NCBI RefSeq assembly: GCF_003325475.1
Contig: NZ_CP029495.1
Span: 3,038,001-3,102,000, forward strand
Reading direction: 5' to 3'
DNA: 64,000 nt
DNA from: Chromobacterium phragmitis
Lineage (GTDB): Bacteria; Pseudomonadota; Gammaproteobacteria; Burkholderiales; Chromobacteriaceae
The notes beneath the pieces were generated by a model. The model did no database searches and was not told the origin of the DNA. It saw only the letters and a program-made list of their open reading frames with translations. This document shows, one piece after another, positions 8,060 through 16,254 of the stretch. Numbering within the stretch: position 1 is the first letter of the stretch; every line of letters begins with the position of its first letter. The position numbers were made by a program, and so were the translations under genes.

Positions 8060-9143
8060 TCAATGTCCTCGCGATGTAGTCGAGGTCGCTGTTGTCCAAA
8101 TCCGGATGCAGCGGCACCGTGGTCAGCGAGCGCAGCAGGCGGGCGGCGTTTGGACATTCGCGCCGGTAAGGCGCCAGCAGCGGCAGCTGGTACAGCGGCT
8201 GGTTGTCGTATTTGCCGATGTCGGACGGGATGCCGCGCGCCATTTGGTAACGCACCAATCGGCGGCCGTCATGACCCACTGCCTGCAGCAGCAGCGCGTA
8301 GCCGTTGGCTTCGCCGCCGGCAGGCTGCGGCAGTTCCCGGAACGCCGGGTTGTCCAGCGCGGAGAGCAGCCGTTCGCGGTTGCGCTGGCGGATGTCCAGA
8401 TGGGAGAGCAGGCGACGGCTGCGCGATAGGCCCAGCGCGGCCTGCAGGCCGCCCAGCTTCAGATTGACGCCCACGCTTTCCCCGGTCAGATCGCCGAAGC
8501 GGGTGTAGGCGCGGATGCGCTCGGCCCGCTTGGCGGACGTGGTCATCACGAAGCCGCCCTCGCCGGTGGACATGAACTTGCAATCGTGGGTGCTGAAGCA
8601 GCAGATTTCGCCGACGCGAGCCAGCCACTTTCCGTTCAGGCGGGTCAAATGGCAGTGGGCCAGATCCTGGATCAGCGTGATGCCGCGTTCTCGCAGCAAA
8701 GTCCACGTCTGGTCCGAGCGCACCGGGTAGCCCCACATCGGCACTTCGATCGCGGCGCGGGTGCGCGGACCCAGGCAACGCAATAAATCATCCGGATCCA
8801 GGCCGAAACTATCCGGTGCCACGTCGCAGAATACAGGTACCAGACCCTGCGCCAGGATGGGCAGCACCGTGCAGATCGGGCAGGTCGGCGCCAGCACCAC
8901 TTCGTCTCCAGGCTCGAAATCGATTCCGGCAAGCGCGGCATGGACCGAGGCGGCGCCGGAGGATACGGCGATCACATGCGGCACGCCGTAGAGCGCGGCC
9001 AGCGCCGCCTCGTATTCTGAGACGATGCCGGCGGTGCCGGACAGGCCGTTTCGCAGCGCGCGGGACAGCTCGACGATGTCGTCCGGCGCGTCGTGGATGC
9101 AGGTTTCCGGGATGCGCCGCGCTTCCAGCGAGAGCGCGCTCAT
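8040..9143 (-). CDS. DegT/DnrJ/EryC1-family PLP aminotransferase, copy B
   Basis: A 367-residue fold-type I aminotransferase of the sugar-aminotransferase family. The Schiff-base Lys is K189 in CFSTHDCKFMSTGEGGF. IQDLAHCH near residue 158 carries the PLP-pyridine-binding Asp, and VSSGAASVHAAL near residue 60 forms the phosphate-binding region. Such enzymes transfer an amino group, usually from Glu or Gln, to a ketosugar or ketocyclitol. The sequence clearly parallels the enzyme encoded at 9655-10764, with shared VPMWGYP, TGEGGFV and YTRFG blocks, so the pair arose by duplication. The start at 9143 overlaps the NUDIX stop (ATGA). The Cys-rich segment PTCPICTVLP is shared with copy A and is unusual for the family. 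Confidence 0.85.
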   Translation of the reverse strand: MSALSLEARRIPETCIHDAPDDIVELSRALRNGLSGTAGIVSEYEAALAALYGVPHVIAVSSGAASVHAALAGIDFEPGDEVVLAPTCPICTVLPILAQGLVPVFCDVAPDSFGLDPDDLLRCLGPRTRAAIEVPMWGYPVRSDQTWTLLRERGITLIQDLAHCHLTRLNGKWLARVGEICCFSTHDCKFMSTGEGGFVMTTSAKRAERIRAYTRFGDLTGESVGVNLKLGGLQAALGLSRSRRLLSHLDIRQRNRERLLSALDNPAFRELPQPAGGEANGYALLLQAVGHDGRRLVRYQMARGIPSDIGKYDNQPLYQLPLLAPYRRECPNAARLLRSLTTVPLHPDLDNSDLDYIARTLNDYVPN

Positions 9144-9658
9144 GAGCGGACTCCTTCCTGCACCGCCTGCCACACTGCGGGGTCATCGAACAAGCGCTCC
9201 AGCATCCGGCGGAAGTTGTCGAACATGGGCAGCGCGTCCAGCCGCTCGCGGGGGAAAAAGCCGACCTCCACCGCTTCGCGGCCAGGCGGGCAGCGGCGTT
9301 CGGGCGTGGCACACAGGTAGATCAGGTCCAGGTGGTAGTGCGGGGTTTTCGGATCGGCGATGTACTCGCTCAGCATCCGGTAGGGGAGGCTCATCGCGGC
9401 GACGTCGGCCTCCCGGTCATCCAGCTCGGCGTCGCGCGCGCCCAGCATTCTCGCGTGGATGCCGGTTTCCTCGCGCACTTCGCGCAGCGCCGCCTCGTCC
9501 GGCGTCTCGTGTCGTTCCACATGGCCGCCCGGGTACAGCCAGACTCCCAGTTTGCGGTGGCGCAGCAGCAGCACTTCGCGGTGAGGATTGAGCACGAAGG
9601 CGGAGGCGGTGAAGTGCCGTTCCAGGCTGGCGCGCTGCATGTCGCGTTCGCTGATCAT
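9140..9658 (-). CDS. NUDIX hydrolase
   Basis: A 172-residue protein with a complete canonical NUDIX box: GHVERHETPDEAALREVREE followed by Thr-Gly-Ile, near residues 45-67. It is preceded by LLLRHRKLGVWLYPGG, a typical beta-strand/glycine entry. It should hydrolyse a nucleoside diphosphate linked to another moiety. It lies between the two aminotransferase genes with ATGA overlaps on both sides, so its synthesis is probably coupled to theirs. It belongs to a different NUDIX branch from the NudK-like protein at 3421. A role in hydrolysing a nucleotide-activated intermediate is likely, but the substrate is unknown. Confidence 0.8.
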   Translation of the reverse strand: MISERDMQRASLERHFTASAFVLNPHREVLLLRHRKLGVWLYPGGHVERHETPDEAALREVREETGIHARMLGARDAELDDREADVAAMSLPYRMLSEYIADPKTPHYHLDLIYLCATPERRCPPGREAVEVGFFPRERLDALPMFDNFRRMLERLFDDPAVWQAVQEGVRS

Positions 9659-10764
9659 GGCGCCTGGTATCCATTGATGACTTCGGCCATGTAGTCCAGC
9701 TCTGCCTCGTTCAGCGCGGGATGGACCGGCAGCGTGGTCATGGCGGCCAGCAGCGCCTCGGCGTTGGGGCAGGCGCGGCGGTACTGCGTCAGCGCCGGGA
9801 AACGGTACAGCGCCTGGCAGCCGTAGCGCTTGATGTCGGAGGGGATGCCGCGCGCGTCCAGATAATCGATGAAGGCTCGGTTGTCGGCGAAATCCAGCTC
9901 CAGGTTCAGGAAGTAATAGTTGGGGTTGCCGCCGTCGATGATCCGCTTTTCCCGCACTTGCGGGTGGCGCAGGCGTTGCAGCAGATGGCGGGCATTGGCG
10001 CGGCGGCGGTCTATTTGTTCGGTCAGCGCGGCCAGGCGGCTGCGGCCCAGCGCCGCCGGCAGCGCGGCCAGCTTGTAGTTGAGTCCGAAATCGCTGCCGT
10101 TGAGATTGCCGAAGCGGCTGTAGGAGCGGCAGCGCTCGGCCAGCTCCGCGTCGTCCGTCAGCACGAAACCGCCTTCGCCGGTGGCCAGCGGCTTGCGCTC
10201 GTGGGTGCTGAAGCAGGACAGGTGGCCGTATGACGACAGGTGGCGGCCGCGCAGCGTGCTGCCGTGCGAGTGGGCCAAGTCCAGGATCAGCTTCAATTCC
10301 AGCGAATCGGCCAGTTCCCGCAGCGAATCGACCTCGGTGGGATAGCCCCACATCGGGATGTCGATCAGCGCAGCGGCGCGTCCGGAGACGCGGTCGCGCA
10401 CCGAGTCCGGATCGGCGCCGAAGCCGTGCTCGCGGGTATCGACGAAAACCGGGTTGGCGCCGGCGGCGATGACCGGGAAAACGGTGCACAGCGGGCAGCT
10501 TGGCGTCAGCAGCACGTCGTCGCCGGGCCTCACGCCGGCTGCGAACAGCGCCACGCTGAGCGCGGCGCCGCCGGAGGATACGGCGATGGCTTCGCGGGCA
10601 TCGAACCAGCCGGCCAGCGCCCGCTCGTACTCGACGACGGTGTCGCTGGTGCCGGACAGCGCGCCTTGCAGCGCCTGCTGCAAGGCCGGGAGGTCATCGG
10701 GGCATTGCGGCCGGTACTTGTCCGAGATGGCGATATCGGCGGCGTGGGATAGGGTGACAGTCAT
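9655..10764 (-). CDS. DegT/DnrJ/EryC1-family PLP aminotransferase, copy A
   Basis: A 369-residue sugar or cyclitol aminotransferase. The catalytic Lys is K191 in CFSTHERKPLATGEGGF. ILDLAHSHGS near residue 160 holds the PLP Asp, and VSSGGAALSVAL near residue 62 holds the phosphate loop. It shares PMWGYP, TPSCPLCTVFPV and RYGCQALYRFP-type blocks with copy B at 8040. PMWGYP replaces the more common PVHLYG, marking both as members of a distinct subfamily. The gene follows the Gfo/Idh gene by 16 bases with a GGGGA ribosome-binding site. An oxidise-then-transaminate sequence by the two upstream enzymes is the natural inference. Confidence 0.85.
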   Translation of the reverse strand: MTVTLSHAADIAISDKYRPQCPDDLPALQQALQGALSGTSDTVVEYERALAGWFDAREAIAVSSGGAALSVALFAAGVRPGDDVLLTPSCPLCTVFPVIAAGANPVFVDTREHGFGADPDSVRDRVSGRAAALIDIPMWGYPTEVDSLRELADSLELKLILDLAHSHGSTLRGRHLSSYGHLSCFSTHERKPLATGEGGFVLTDDAELAERCRSYSRFGNLNGSDFGLNYKLAALPAALGRSRLAALTEQIDRRRANARHLLQRLRHPQVREKRIIDGGNPNYYFLNLELDFADNRAFIDYLDARGIPSDIKRYGCQALYRFPALTQYRRACPNAEALLAAMTTLPVHPALNEAELDYMAEVINGYQAP

Positions 10765-10780
10765 GTGGTTCCCCTTGGGT

Positions 10781-11833
10781 TCACAGCGGCATGGAGACTA
10801 GGCCGGTGCGTATCCGGTTGTGCGCGTTCTGCAGTCCCTGGGCCACGGCATCGGCGGCGCAGATTTCCTCGATCACGCGATAGGTGGGCAGCAGGCTGGC
10901 GAAGTCGGCCTCGAAGCGGCGGCGCTCGCGTATCGCCTGGAAAAAGTGGTGCAGCTCGCCGTGGTAGCCGCTGCGCTCGTAGCCGGAGTCCAGCGGCCCT
11001 GGCTGCCAGGCGCCGCGCCAGCGTTTGGCGGCGCCGGTAGCGCGGGTGGAGTGTTCCGGCTCGTGCAGCGTGATGTTCCACAGATTGTCCAGTTCCACCA
11101 GCGTGGAGCTGGAGCCGACCAGCTTCATGTCGAACTCGAAGTAGGGGAAGCTGGTGCCGGCCAGCAGGCTGGCGGTGGCGCCGGAGGAAAAGGCCATGTC
11201 TGCCTTGACGATCAGCGCGTCGCCGTGGCGCTGCACGCTGGATTGCGCGCGGCGCAGCTCGCCGTCGCCGAAGGTGATGGCCAGATCTATCGTGTGGATG
11301 GCCTGGGCCAGCAGGAAGGAGCGCAGCGTTGAGTCCAGCCCCCACAGCGGCGCGCGCGGCTTGTTGGCGTAGTGGTTGAGCTGGATGTGCAGCGTTTCGC
11401 CGAACTCCTCGGCCTGCGTCATTTCGCGCAATTGGCGCACCGGACGCGCGAACTTGAAATTCATGCCTACGCCGGTCGCCACCTGGCTGAGACGGGCGGC
11501 GTCGATCAATGTCTCCAGTTCCTCCAGCGTCGAGCAGGGCGGTTTTTCGACGAATACGTTGACTCCTTTCCCCATCGCCAGCAGCCCCATTTCGAAGTGC
11601 AGCTGGGGCGGCCCCGCCATCACGACCGCGTCCAGCGGGACGCGGTTCAGCAGCTCGGGCACGTTGTCCAGCACCGGAATGTCGGAAATGAAGCGATGGA
11701 CGCGGCGCGCCCGTTCCAGATCGCTGTCGCAGGCGGCGACGATCCGGATGTCCTGCATCTGCAGCAGGGACGGCAGCAGGTTTTCCTGCATTTGCGCGCC
11801 GATGCCGACAAGGCCGACTCTGATCAAACTCAT
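10781..11833 (-). CDS. Gfo/Idh/MocA-family NAD(P)-dependent sugar dehydrogenase
   Basis: A 350-residue oxidoreductase. The Rossmann motif VGLVGIGAQMQENLLPSL starts near residue 6, and the family signature EKPPCSTLEELE, with the catalytic Lys of EKP, lies near residue 95. The HTIDLAITFGDGE region near residue 185 carries the substrate-site His. Relatives oxidise one hydroxyl of a sugar or inositol to a keto group, which can be aminated by DegT enzymes such as those encoded downstream. It is the first gene of the left-hand operon, with GGAG eight bases before the ATG. The exact substrate cannot be deduced. Confidence 0.85.
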   Translation of the reverse strand: MSLIRVGLVGIGAQMQENLLPSLLQMQDIRIVAACDSDLERARRVHRFISDIPVLDNVPELLNRVPLDAVVMAGPPQLHFEMGLLAMGKGVNVFVEKPPCSTLEELETLIDAARLSQVATGVGMNFKFARPVRQLREMTQAEEFGETLHIQLNHYANKPRAPLWGLDSTLRSFLLAQAIHTIDLAITFGDGELRRAQSSVQRHGDALIVKADMAFSSGATASLLAGTSFPYFEFDMKLVGSSSTLVELDNLWNITLHEPEHSTRATGAAKRWRGAWQPGPLDSGYERSGYHGELHHFFQAIRERRRFEADFASLLPTYRVIEEICAADAVAQGLQNAHNRIRTGLVSMPL

Positions 11834-12220
11834 TGCGAATCTCCATGGCGGACGCCGCGTCTTGGACGCGGAGCGGCGCCTTGCTCGGGATGGATGAAAA
11901 AACTCAGCCCTGCGCAGGGTAAGCGCATGGCCGATTCATGCCCCAAAAAGGAAAAGACACGGCAGTTAGCGAGTTATTGTCGTGGGCATCGGATTCGCGG
12001 GACGCGACGCCCGGTGCGGGCGGGTAGGCTCTGGCGGCTTTGAGGAGACGGTTCGGGACCAGTTATGCGGCGAGTATGTGCCGCGCCGCACAACGGAGGG
12101 CGGAATACTGATAGAAAAGACAGGTCTGTTTGGGGTAGAACGGTCAGGGGGGAATGGTCTTGGCGGCGGAGGATGCTGTCCGGACGGGGCTCGCGCGGTG
12201 TGGCCACGCGCGCCACACGC
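11834..12220. other. Intergenic region upstream of the left operon
   Basis: About 390 bases without a convincing gene, between the first gene of the leftward operon and the sdaA terminator. It must hold the operon promoter on the minus strand, but no strong -35/-10 pair was recognised. Visible structure: an inverted repeat CCGCGTC-TTG-GACGCGG at about 11863-11881, in what would be the 5' leader, and the palindrome CCCTGCGCAGGG at about 11908. Either could be a regulatory element, or both could be chance in GC-rich DNA. Confidence 0.4.
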
Positions 12221-12248
12221 AAAAAAACCGCCGGCCAAACCGGCGGTT
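12221..12248 (-). terminator. Rho-independent terminator of sdaA
   Basis: Read on the minus strand, a 9-bp stem (AACCGCCGG/CCGGCGGTT) with a 5-base loop is followed by a run of seven T. It lies 24 bases past the sdaA stop. Confidence 0.85.
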
Positions 12249-12271
12249 CTCGGAGGGCGCTGCGCGGAGGA

Positions 12272-13672
12272 TCAGGCTGCGTCGTCCACCCAGCGGATGG
12301 CCTGGGTCGGCACGACCTTGCTTTCCACCTTGATCTGCAGCGCGAGGCCGCCGCAGGAGGTTTCGCGGTACTTGGCGTCCATGTCCTTGCCGGTTTCGTA
12401 CATGGCGGCGATCACCTTGTCCAGCGACACCTTGGGGCTGCTGACGCGGTGCATGGCCATGCGGGCGGCGTTGATGGCCTTGACCGCGGCGATGGCGTTG
12501 CGCTCGATGCATGGAATTTGCACCTGGCCGGCCACCGGGTCGCAAGTCAGGCCCAGGTTGTGCTCCATGGCGATTTCAGCGGCCATGCACACTTGCGACG
12601 GGCTGCCGCCCATCAACTCGGTCAAACCGGCCGCGGCCATGGAACAGGCCACGCCCACTTCGCCCTGGCAGCCCACTTCGGCGCCGGAGATGGACGCGTT
12701 CAGCTTGAACAGGCAGCCGATGGCGCCGGAGGACAGGAAGAAGCGCAGGCAGCTGTCGTCGTCCAGCGGCTGGATGAAGTGGTTGTAATAGGCCAGCACC
12801 GCCGGCACGATGCCGCAGGCGCCGTTGGTCGGGGCGGTGACCACGCGGCCGCCGGCCGCGTTTTCCTCGGACATGGCCATCGCGTACATATTGACCCAGT
12901 CCATCACGCTCATCGGGTCTTTGGCCACGGTCAGCGAGCTGGTCAGCATCCGGTGCAGCGCCGGGGCGCGGCGCGGAATGCGCATCGGGCCGGGCAGATT
13001 GCCCTCGGTGCGCATGCCGCGCTCGATGCTGCTCTTCATCACTTCCCACACGCGGCGGAAGTGCGCTTGCACCTCGCCCGCTTCGTGGAAGGCCTTTTCG
13101 TTTTCCATCACCAGCGCGGCGATGGACAGGCCGGTTTCTTCGCACATGTCCATCAATTGCTGGGCGGTGACGAAGTGGTACGGCACCGGGGTGTCGCTGC
13201 AGCTCGATTGGTTGAAGTGCTCCTCGTCGACGATGAAGCCGCCGCCGATCGAGTAGTAAGTCTTGGTCAGCACTTTTTCATCGCCGATGTAGGCGTGGAT
13301 CTGCATGCCGTTTTCGTGCAGCGGCAGATTGGCGGTGTGGAAGTCCATGCCGAAAGCCACGCGCTGGTGGGTGCGGCCCAGCGTCAGCTGGCTGGTTTTT
13401 TCCACATCGGCCATCAGGTTGGCGGTGGCGTCCGGGTCCACGGTGTCCGGCAGGTTGCCGGCCAGGCCCAGGATGATGGCCTGGTCGGTGCAGTGGCCCT
13501 TGCCGGTCAAGGCCAGGGAGCCGAAGCAGTCCACATGGACGCGGTCGACTTGGTTGAATTTGCCGGTTTCCTTGAGCGCGCCAAGGAACTGGTGGCCAGC
13601 CTTCATCGGGCCGACGGTGTGGGAACTGGAGGGGCCTACGCCGATTTTGTAGATGTCGCTCATGCTGAACAT
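12272..13672 (-). CDS. sdaA: L-serine dehydratase (iron-sulfur, single chain)
   Basis: A 466-residue enzyme that deaminates L-serine to pyruvate and ammonia with a [4Fe-4S] cluster. The N-terminal signature YKIGVGPSSSHTVGPMKAG is diagnostic. Candidate cluster cysteines are in TNGACGIVPA, GCQGEVGVACSMAAAG and QIPCIERNA, and the C-terminal tail contains ETSCGGLAL, as in SdaA/SdaB. Length matches the E. coli enzymes (about 455). The ATG at 13672 has an AGAGGT ribosome-binding site. It lies downstream of sdaC on the same strand, so uptake and deamination of serine are probably co-expressed. The oxygen-sensitive cluster fits the FNR-type site upstream of sdaC. Confidence 0.95.
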   Translation of the reverse strand: MFSMSDIYKIGVGPSSSHTVGPMKAGHQFLGALKETGKFNQVDRVHVDCFGSLALTGKGHCTDQAIILGLAGNLPDTVDPDATANLMADVEKTSQLTLGRTHQRVAFGMDFHTANLPLHENGMQIHAYIGDEKVLTKTYYSIGGGFIVDEEHFNQSSCSDTPVPYHFVTAQQLMDMCEETGLSIAALVMENEKAFHEAGEVQAHFRRVWEVMKSSIERGMRTEGNLPGPMRIPRRAPALHRMLTSSLTVAKDPMSVMDWVNMYAMAMSEENAAGGRVVTAPTNGACGIVPAVLAYYNHFIQPLDDDSCLRFFLSSGAIGCLFKLNASISGAEVGCQGEVGVACSMAAAGLTELMGGSPSQVCMAAEIAMEHNLGLTCDPVAGQVQIPCIERNAIAAVKAINAARMAMHRVSSPKVSLDKVIAAMYETGKDMDAKYRETSCGGLALQIKVESKVVPTQAIRWVDDAA

Positions 13673-13748
13673 GATGCTACCTCTTTGAAGCTAGTGCGGA
13701 AGGAGAACAGGCCGGCGGCTGCGAGCGCGCGATTGGGAGAGGTCTGGG

Positions 13749-13840
13749 AGGGCCCGGTTTTGCCGGGCCGCTCTGTTTCAGCGCTGGAATCCGCGGTCTG
13801 AGGACAGAGTCCCAATCCCCCTGCCCGGCAAGGGCGGGGG
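13749..13840 (-). other. Two GC-rich hairpins in the sdaC-sdaA gap
   Basis: The 184-base gap between sdaC and sdaA contains an inverted repeat of GGCCCGG/CCGGGCC near 13750-13768 and another of CCCCCTGCCC/GGGCGGGGG near 13817-13840. Neither has a clear downstream T-run on the minus strand. They could reduce readthrough or stabilise processed mRNA ends. Confidence 0.45.
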
Positions 13841-13856
13841 GCCTGTTGGCTTACGA

Positions 13857-15155
13857 TCAGGCGATCAGATCGTAGAAGATGGCGGAGATGGCGATCAGGC
13901 CGATCAGCGTCACGAAGATGTTGCTGGCGGCGCCGGAGTACTTCTTCATCGCCGGCACTTTCTGGATGGCGTACATCGGCATCAGGAACAGCAGCATCGC
14001 GATCACCGGGCCGCCCAGGGTTTCAATCATACCCAGGATGGACGGGTTGATGGTGGCGATGATCCAGCAGGTCACGATCATGAAGATGGCGGTGTAGCGG
14101 TCCAGCTTGGAAGACTCAATGGTCTTGCCGTTCTGGCGCAGCTGCTTGATCACCAGGCCGTTGAAGCCTTCCTTGGCGCCCAGGTAGTGGCCCAGGAAAG
14201 ACTTGCTGATGGCAACCATGGCGATGATCGGGGCAACCCATTCCATCACCGGGTTTTGGAAGTGGTTGGCCAGGTAGGACAGGATGGAAATGTTCTGGGC
14301 CTTGGCGGCGGCCAGGTCGGCCGGGCTCAGGCTGAACACGCAGCTGAACACGAAGAACATCACGGTCAGCACCATCATGGTGTGGGCGCGGATCAGCACG
14401 CGGCTGGATGCCGGCTCGGCGTCGTCGCCGTGCAGCTTGCGCTGGTCAACGGAGAAGGACGAGATGATGGGCGAGTGGTTGAAGGAGAACACCATCACCG
14501 GGATGGCCAGCCAGAGCGTCTTGTAGAAGGCGCCGCTGGACAGGGCGTCGCCCAGGCTGCCGGCGTGGCGGATGGCGGTGTCGCTCCATTGCGGGATCAG
14601 GTACAGCGCCAGCAGCATCAGCACCACCACGAACGGGTAAACCAGGATGCTCATCGCCTTGACGATCATCTGGCCGCCCAGGCGCACGATGGACATCAGG
14701 CCCAGGATCAGCGCCAGCGAGAACACGGCGCGGGTGGCGATGCCGGTGCCCACGTCGATGTGCAGCTGGTTGTTGAGGAAGGACAGCACCGTGTTGGTGA
14801 TGGCCACGCTGTACATCAACAGAATCGGGTAGATCGCGAAGAAGTAGAGCAGGGTGATGATCTTGCCGGCGCCGAGGCCGAAGTGTTCTTCCACCACTTC
14901 GGTGATGTCCGCGCCTTCCTTGCTGCCGGACAACACGAAGCGGGTCAGGCCGCGGTGGGCGAAGAAGGTCAGCGGCAGGGCCAGGATGGCCATCAGCATC
15001 AGAGGCCACAGGCCGCCGATGCCGGCGTTGATCGGAAGGAACAGGACGCCGGCGCCGATGGCGGTGCCATAGAGGCCGAGCATCCAGGTGGTGTCGTGCT
15101 TGGTCCATCCGGACGAGCCGGAACGGGGAGCGGTAGAGGCGATTGCTTGAGACAT
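13857..15155 (-). CDS. sdaC: Serine transporter, HAAAP family
   Basis: A 432-residue inner-membrane protein with about 11 hydrophobic segments. The opening block, WMLGLYGTAIGAGVLFLPIN, is characteristic of SdaC/TdcC-type hydroxy/aromatic amino acid permeases, and HRGLTRFVLSGS and FSFNHSPIISSF are conserved in SdaC. It imports L-serine with protons. It precedes sdaA on the same strand. A perfect FNR box lies 197 bases upstream of its start, suggesting anaerobic induction. TdcC-like threonine transport is the alternative, but linkage to sdaA favours serine. Confidence 0.92.
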   Translation of the reverse strand: MSQAIASTAPRSGSSGWTKHDTTWMLGLYGTAIGAGVLFLPINAGIGGLWPLMLMAILALPLTFFAHRGLTRFVLSGSKEGADITEVVEEHFGLGAGKIITLLYFFAIYPILLMYSVAITNTVLSFLNNQLHIDVGTGIATRAVFSLALILGLMSIVRLGGQMIVKAMSILVYPFVVVLMLLALYLIPQWSDTAIRHAGSLGDALSSGAFYKTLWLAIPVMVFSFNHSPIISSFSVDQRKLHGDDAEPASSRVLIRAHTMMVLTVMFFVFSCVFSLSPADLAAAKAQNISILSYLANHFQNPVMEWVAPIIAMVAISKSFLGHYLGAKEGFNGLVIKQLRQNGKTIESSKLDRYTAIFMIVTCWIIATINPSILGMIETLGGPVIAMLLFLMPMYAIQKVPAMKKYSGAASNIFVTLIGLIAISAIFYDLIA

Positions 15156-15351
15156 GATGAGGTGCCTTTTACAAAACGAAATATTCGCAATTACTTGGGT
15201 CCGATGCCCTGCGTCGTTGTCAGTGGATTCAGGCCATCGGGAGAAAGCTGTTCTGGCCGGCGCGTTCCCGAGCGGTGGTAGCGTTGCCGGCTGACTTGCT
15301 GCTCATCGTAAGTGCTTTGTAGTCGGAAAGGTACACATTTAAGAACATCAG

Positions 15352-15365
15352 TTGATTCTAATCAA
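15352..15365. promoter_or_regulatory. FNR/ANR box upstream of sdaC
   Basis: TTGATTCTAATCAA is an exact match to the FNR consensus TTGAT-N4-ATCAA. Its centre is about 203 bases from the sdaC start codon on the minus strand. No convincing -10 hexamer was identified at the class II distance, so the promoter position is open. Confidence 0.75.
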
Positions 15366-16128
15366 GATAAATTTGTCACCAAATGAACAAATGAACACGA
15401 TAAAATGGCGGAAATCGAAAACATTAAGTTATTTGTTTGTCTTTTTATTGAAATAAAATTGCTTGATATTAAAATCAGTGAATCTTTAAACCTGTATAGT
15501 TTTAAAATTCAAAATTTATTCTAATTTTTCAAATTTCTCATCGTTTGCAATTTATAGCTGGCATCTTTCTCGAGTTGGAGTAATTGCTCGACAACAATTG
15601 TGCGCGATTCTCGATCGCCGCGGCCGCTGTGAGAGTGCTCAAATCGTCAGCTTCTCACTGCGCGAATTTCTGATTGATGGTTGGCTGTTTGGGTTTGTTT
15701 TGATGTAACGTATTGATATTTAATATGTTTTTACTGTCTTCGGCTCGGGGCCGCATAGGTGGCGTAGCGGGTGTCATTGCCGGTTCGCTTGTGGTTATAA
15801 TTGTTCGAAATAGCATGGTCTACATGCGATAGACGTGCAAAATATTTTCGAAACTGAAAATTAATTATCAAAAATGAACATTCAAATTTTCGATTTAAGT
15901 GACTGCGCTGACGGTGGCCGCGAAAAACCAAGGCCTGGCGCGACAAGCGCGCCTTTCGGTTGGCTTGAGCGGGAGCGCTTGGCAGGGAGGTGGCAGGTTT
16001 TGGCTTTGTGAATGGCTTTCAAGATCAAAGCATTGGGCGATCTCGCCGCTGGTGGTCGATGCTGGGGCGGAGGCTTGGACTGGCGGGGCCGGCATGGCGG
16101 GCGGGCTGGTTCGCGATGGGATATTGTA

Positions 16129-16142
16129 TTGATTGTTATCAA
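16129..16142. promoter_or_regulatory. FNR/ANR box of the focA promoter
   Basis: TTGATTGTTATCAA matches the FNR consensus exactly. A TAAAAT -10-like hexamer at 16166-16171 is centred 33 bases downstream. That places a start of transcription near 16177 and the box at about -41.5, the class II activation geometry. The focA start codon lies about 78 bases further on. Confidence 0.85.
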
Positions 16143-16254
16143 ACACAAATTTCCTAAAACGAACATAAAATTTTCGTGAAGTCGCACCGGATGCGAAGCG
16201 CAAGCCTCGAACCGAACCGCGCCAGCTTACCCACTATTGAAGAGACAACACGAA

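Larger units (their letters stand above)
15156..16254. other. Long AT-rich divergent regulatory region between sdaC and focA
   Basis: About 1.1 kb with no supported gene. Positions 15310-15900 are strikingly AT-rich compared with the flanks. Two perfect FNR-type boxes lie at 15352-15365 and 16129-16142. The central part holds no recognised motif; several short open frames there have no coding character. AT-richness of this kind may attract nucleoid proteins such as H-NS, but this is inference. Confidence 0.6.

Noticed and set aside
11905..11922. Palindrome CCCTGCGCAGGG as a LuxR-type quorum-sensing box
   Set aside because: It does not match the CTG-N10-CAG type consensus well and such palindromes are frequent in GC-rich DNA; it was only noted as possible structure.
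12065..13801. 578-codon plus-strand frame opposite sdaA
   Set aside because: It covers the sdaA gene and its terminator in antisense and shows no domain.
15731..15946. Short 71-codon frame in the sdaC-focA spacer
   Set aside because: It lies in AT-rich DNA, has no ribosome-binding site and shows no conserved features.
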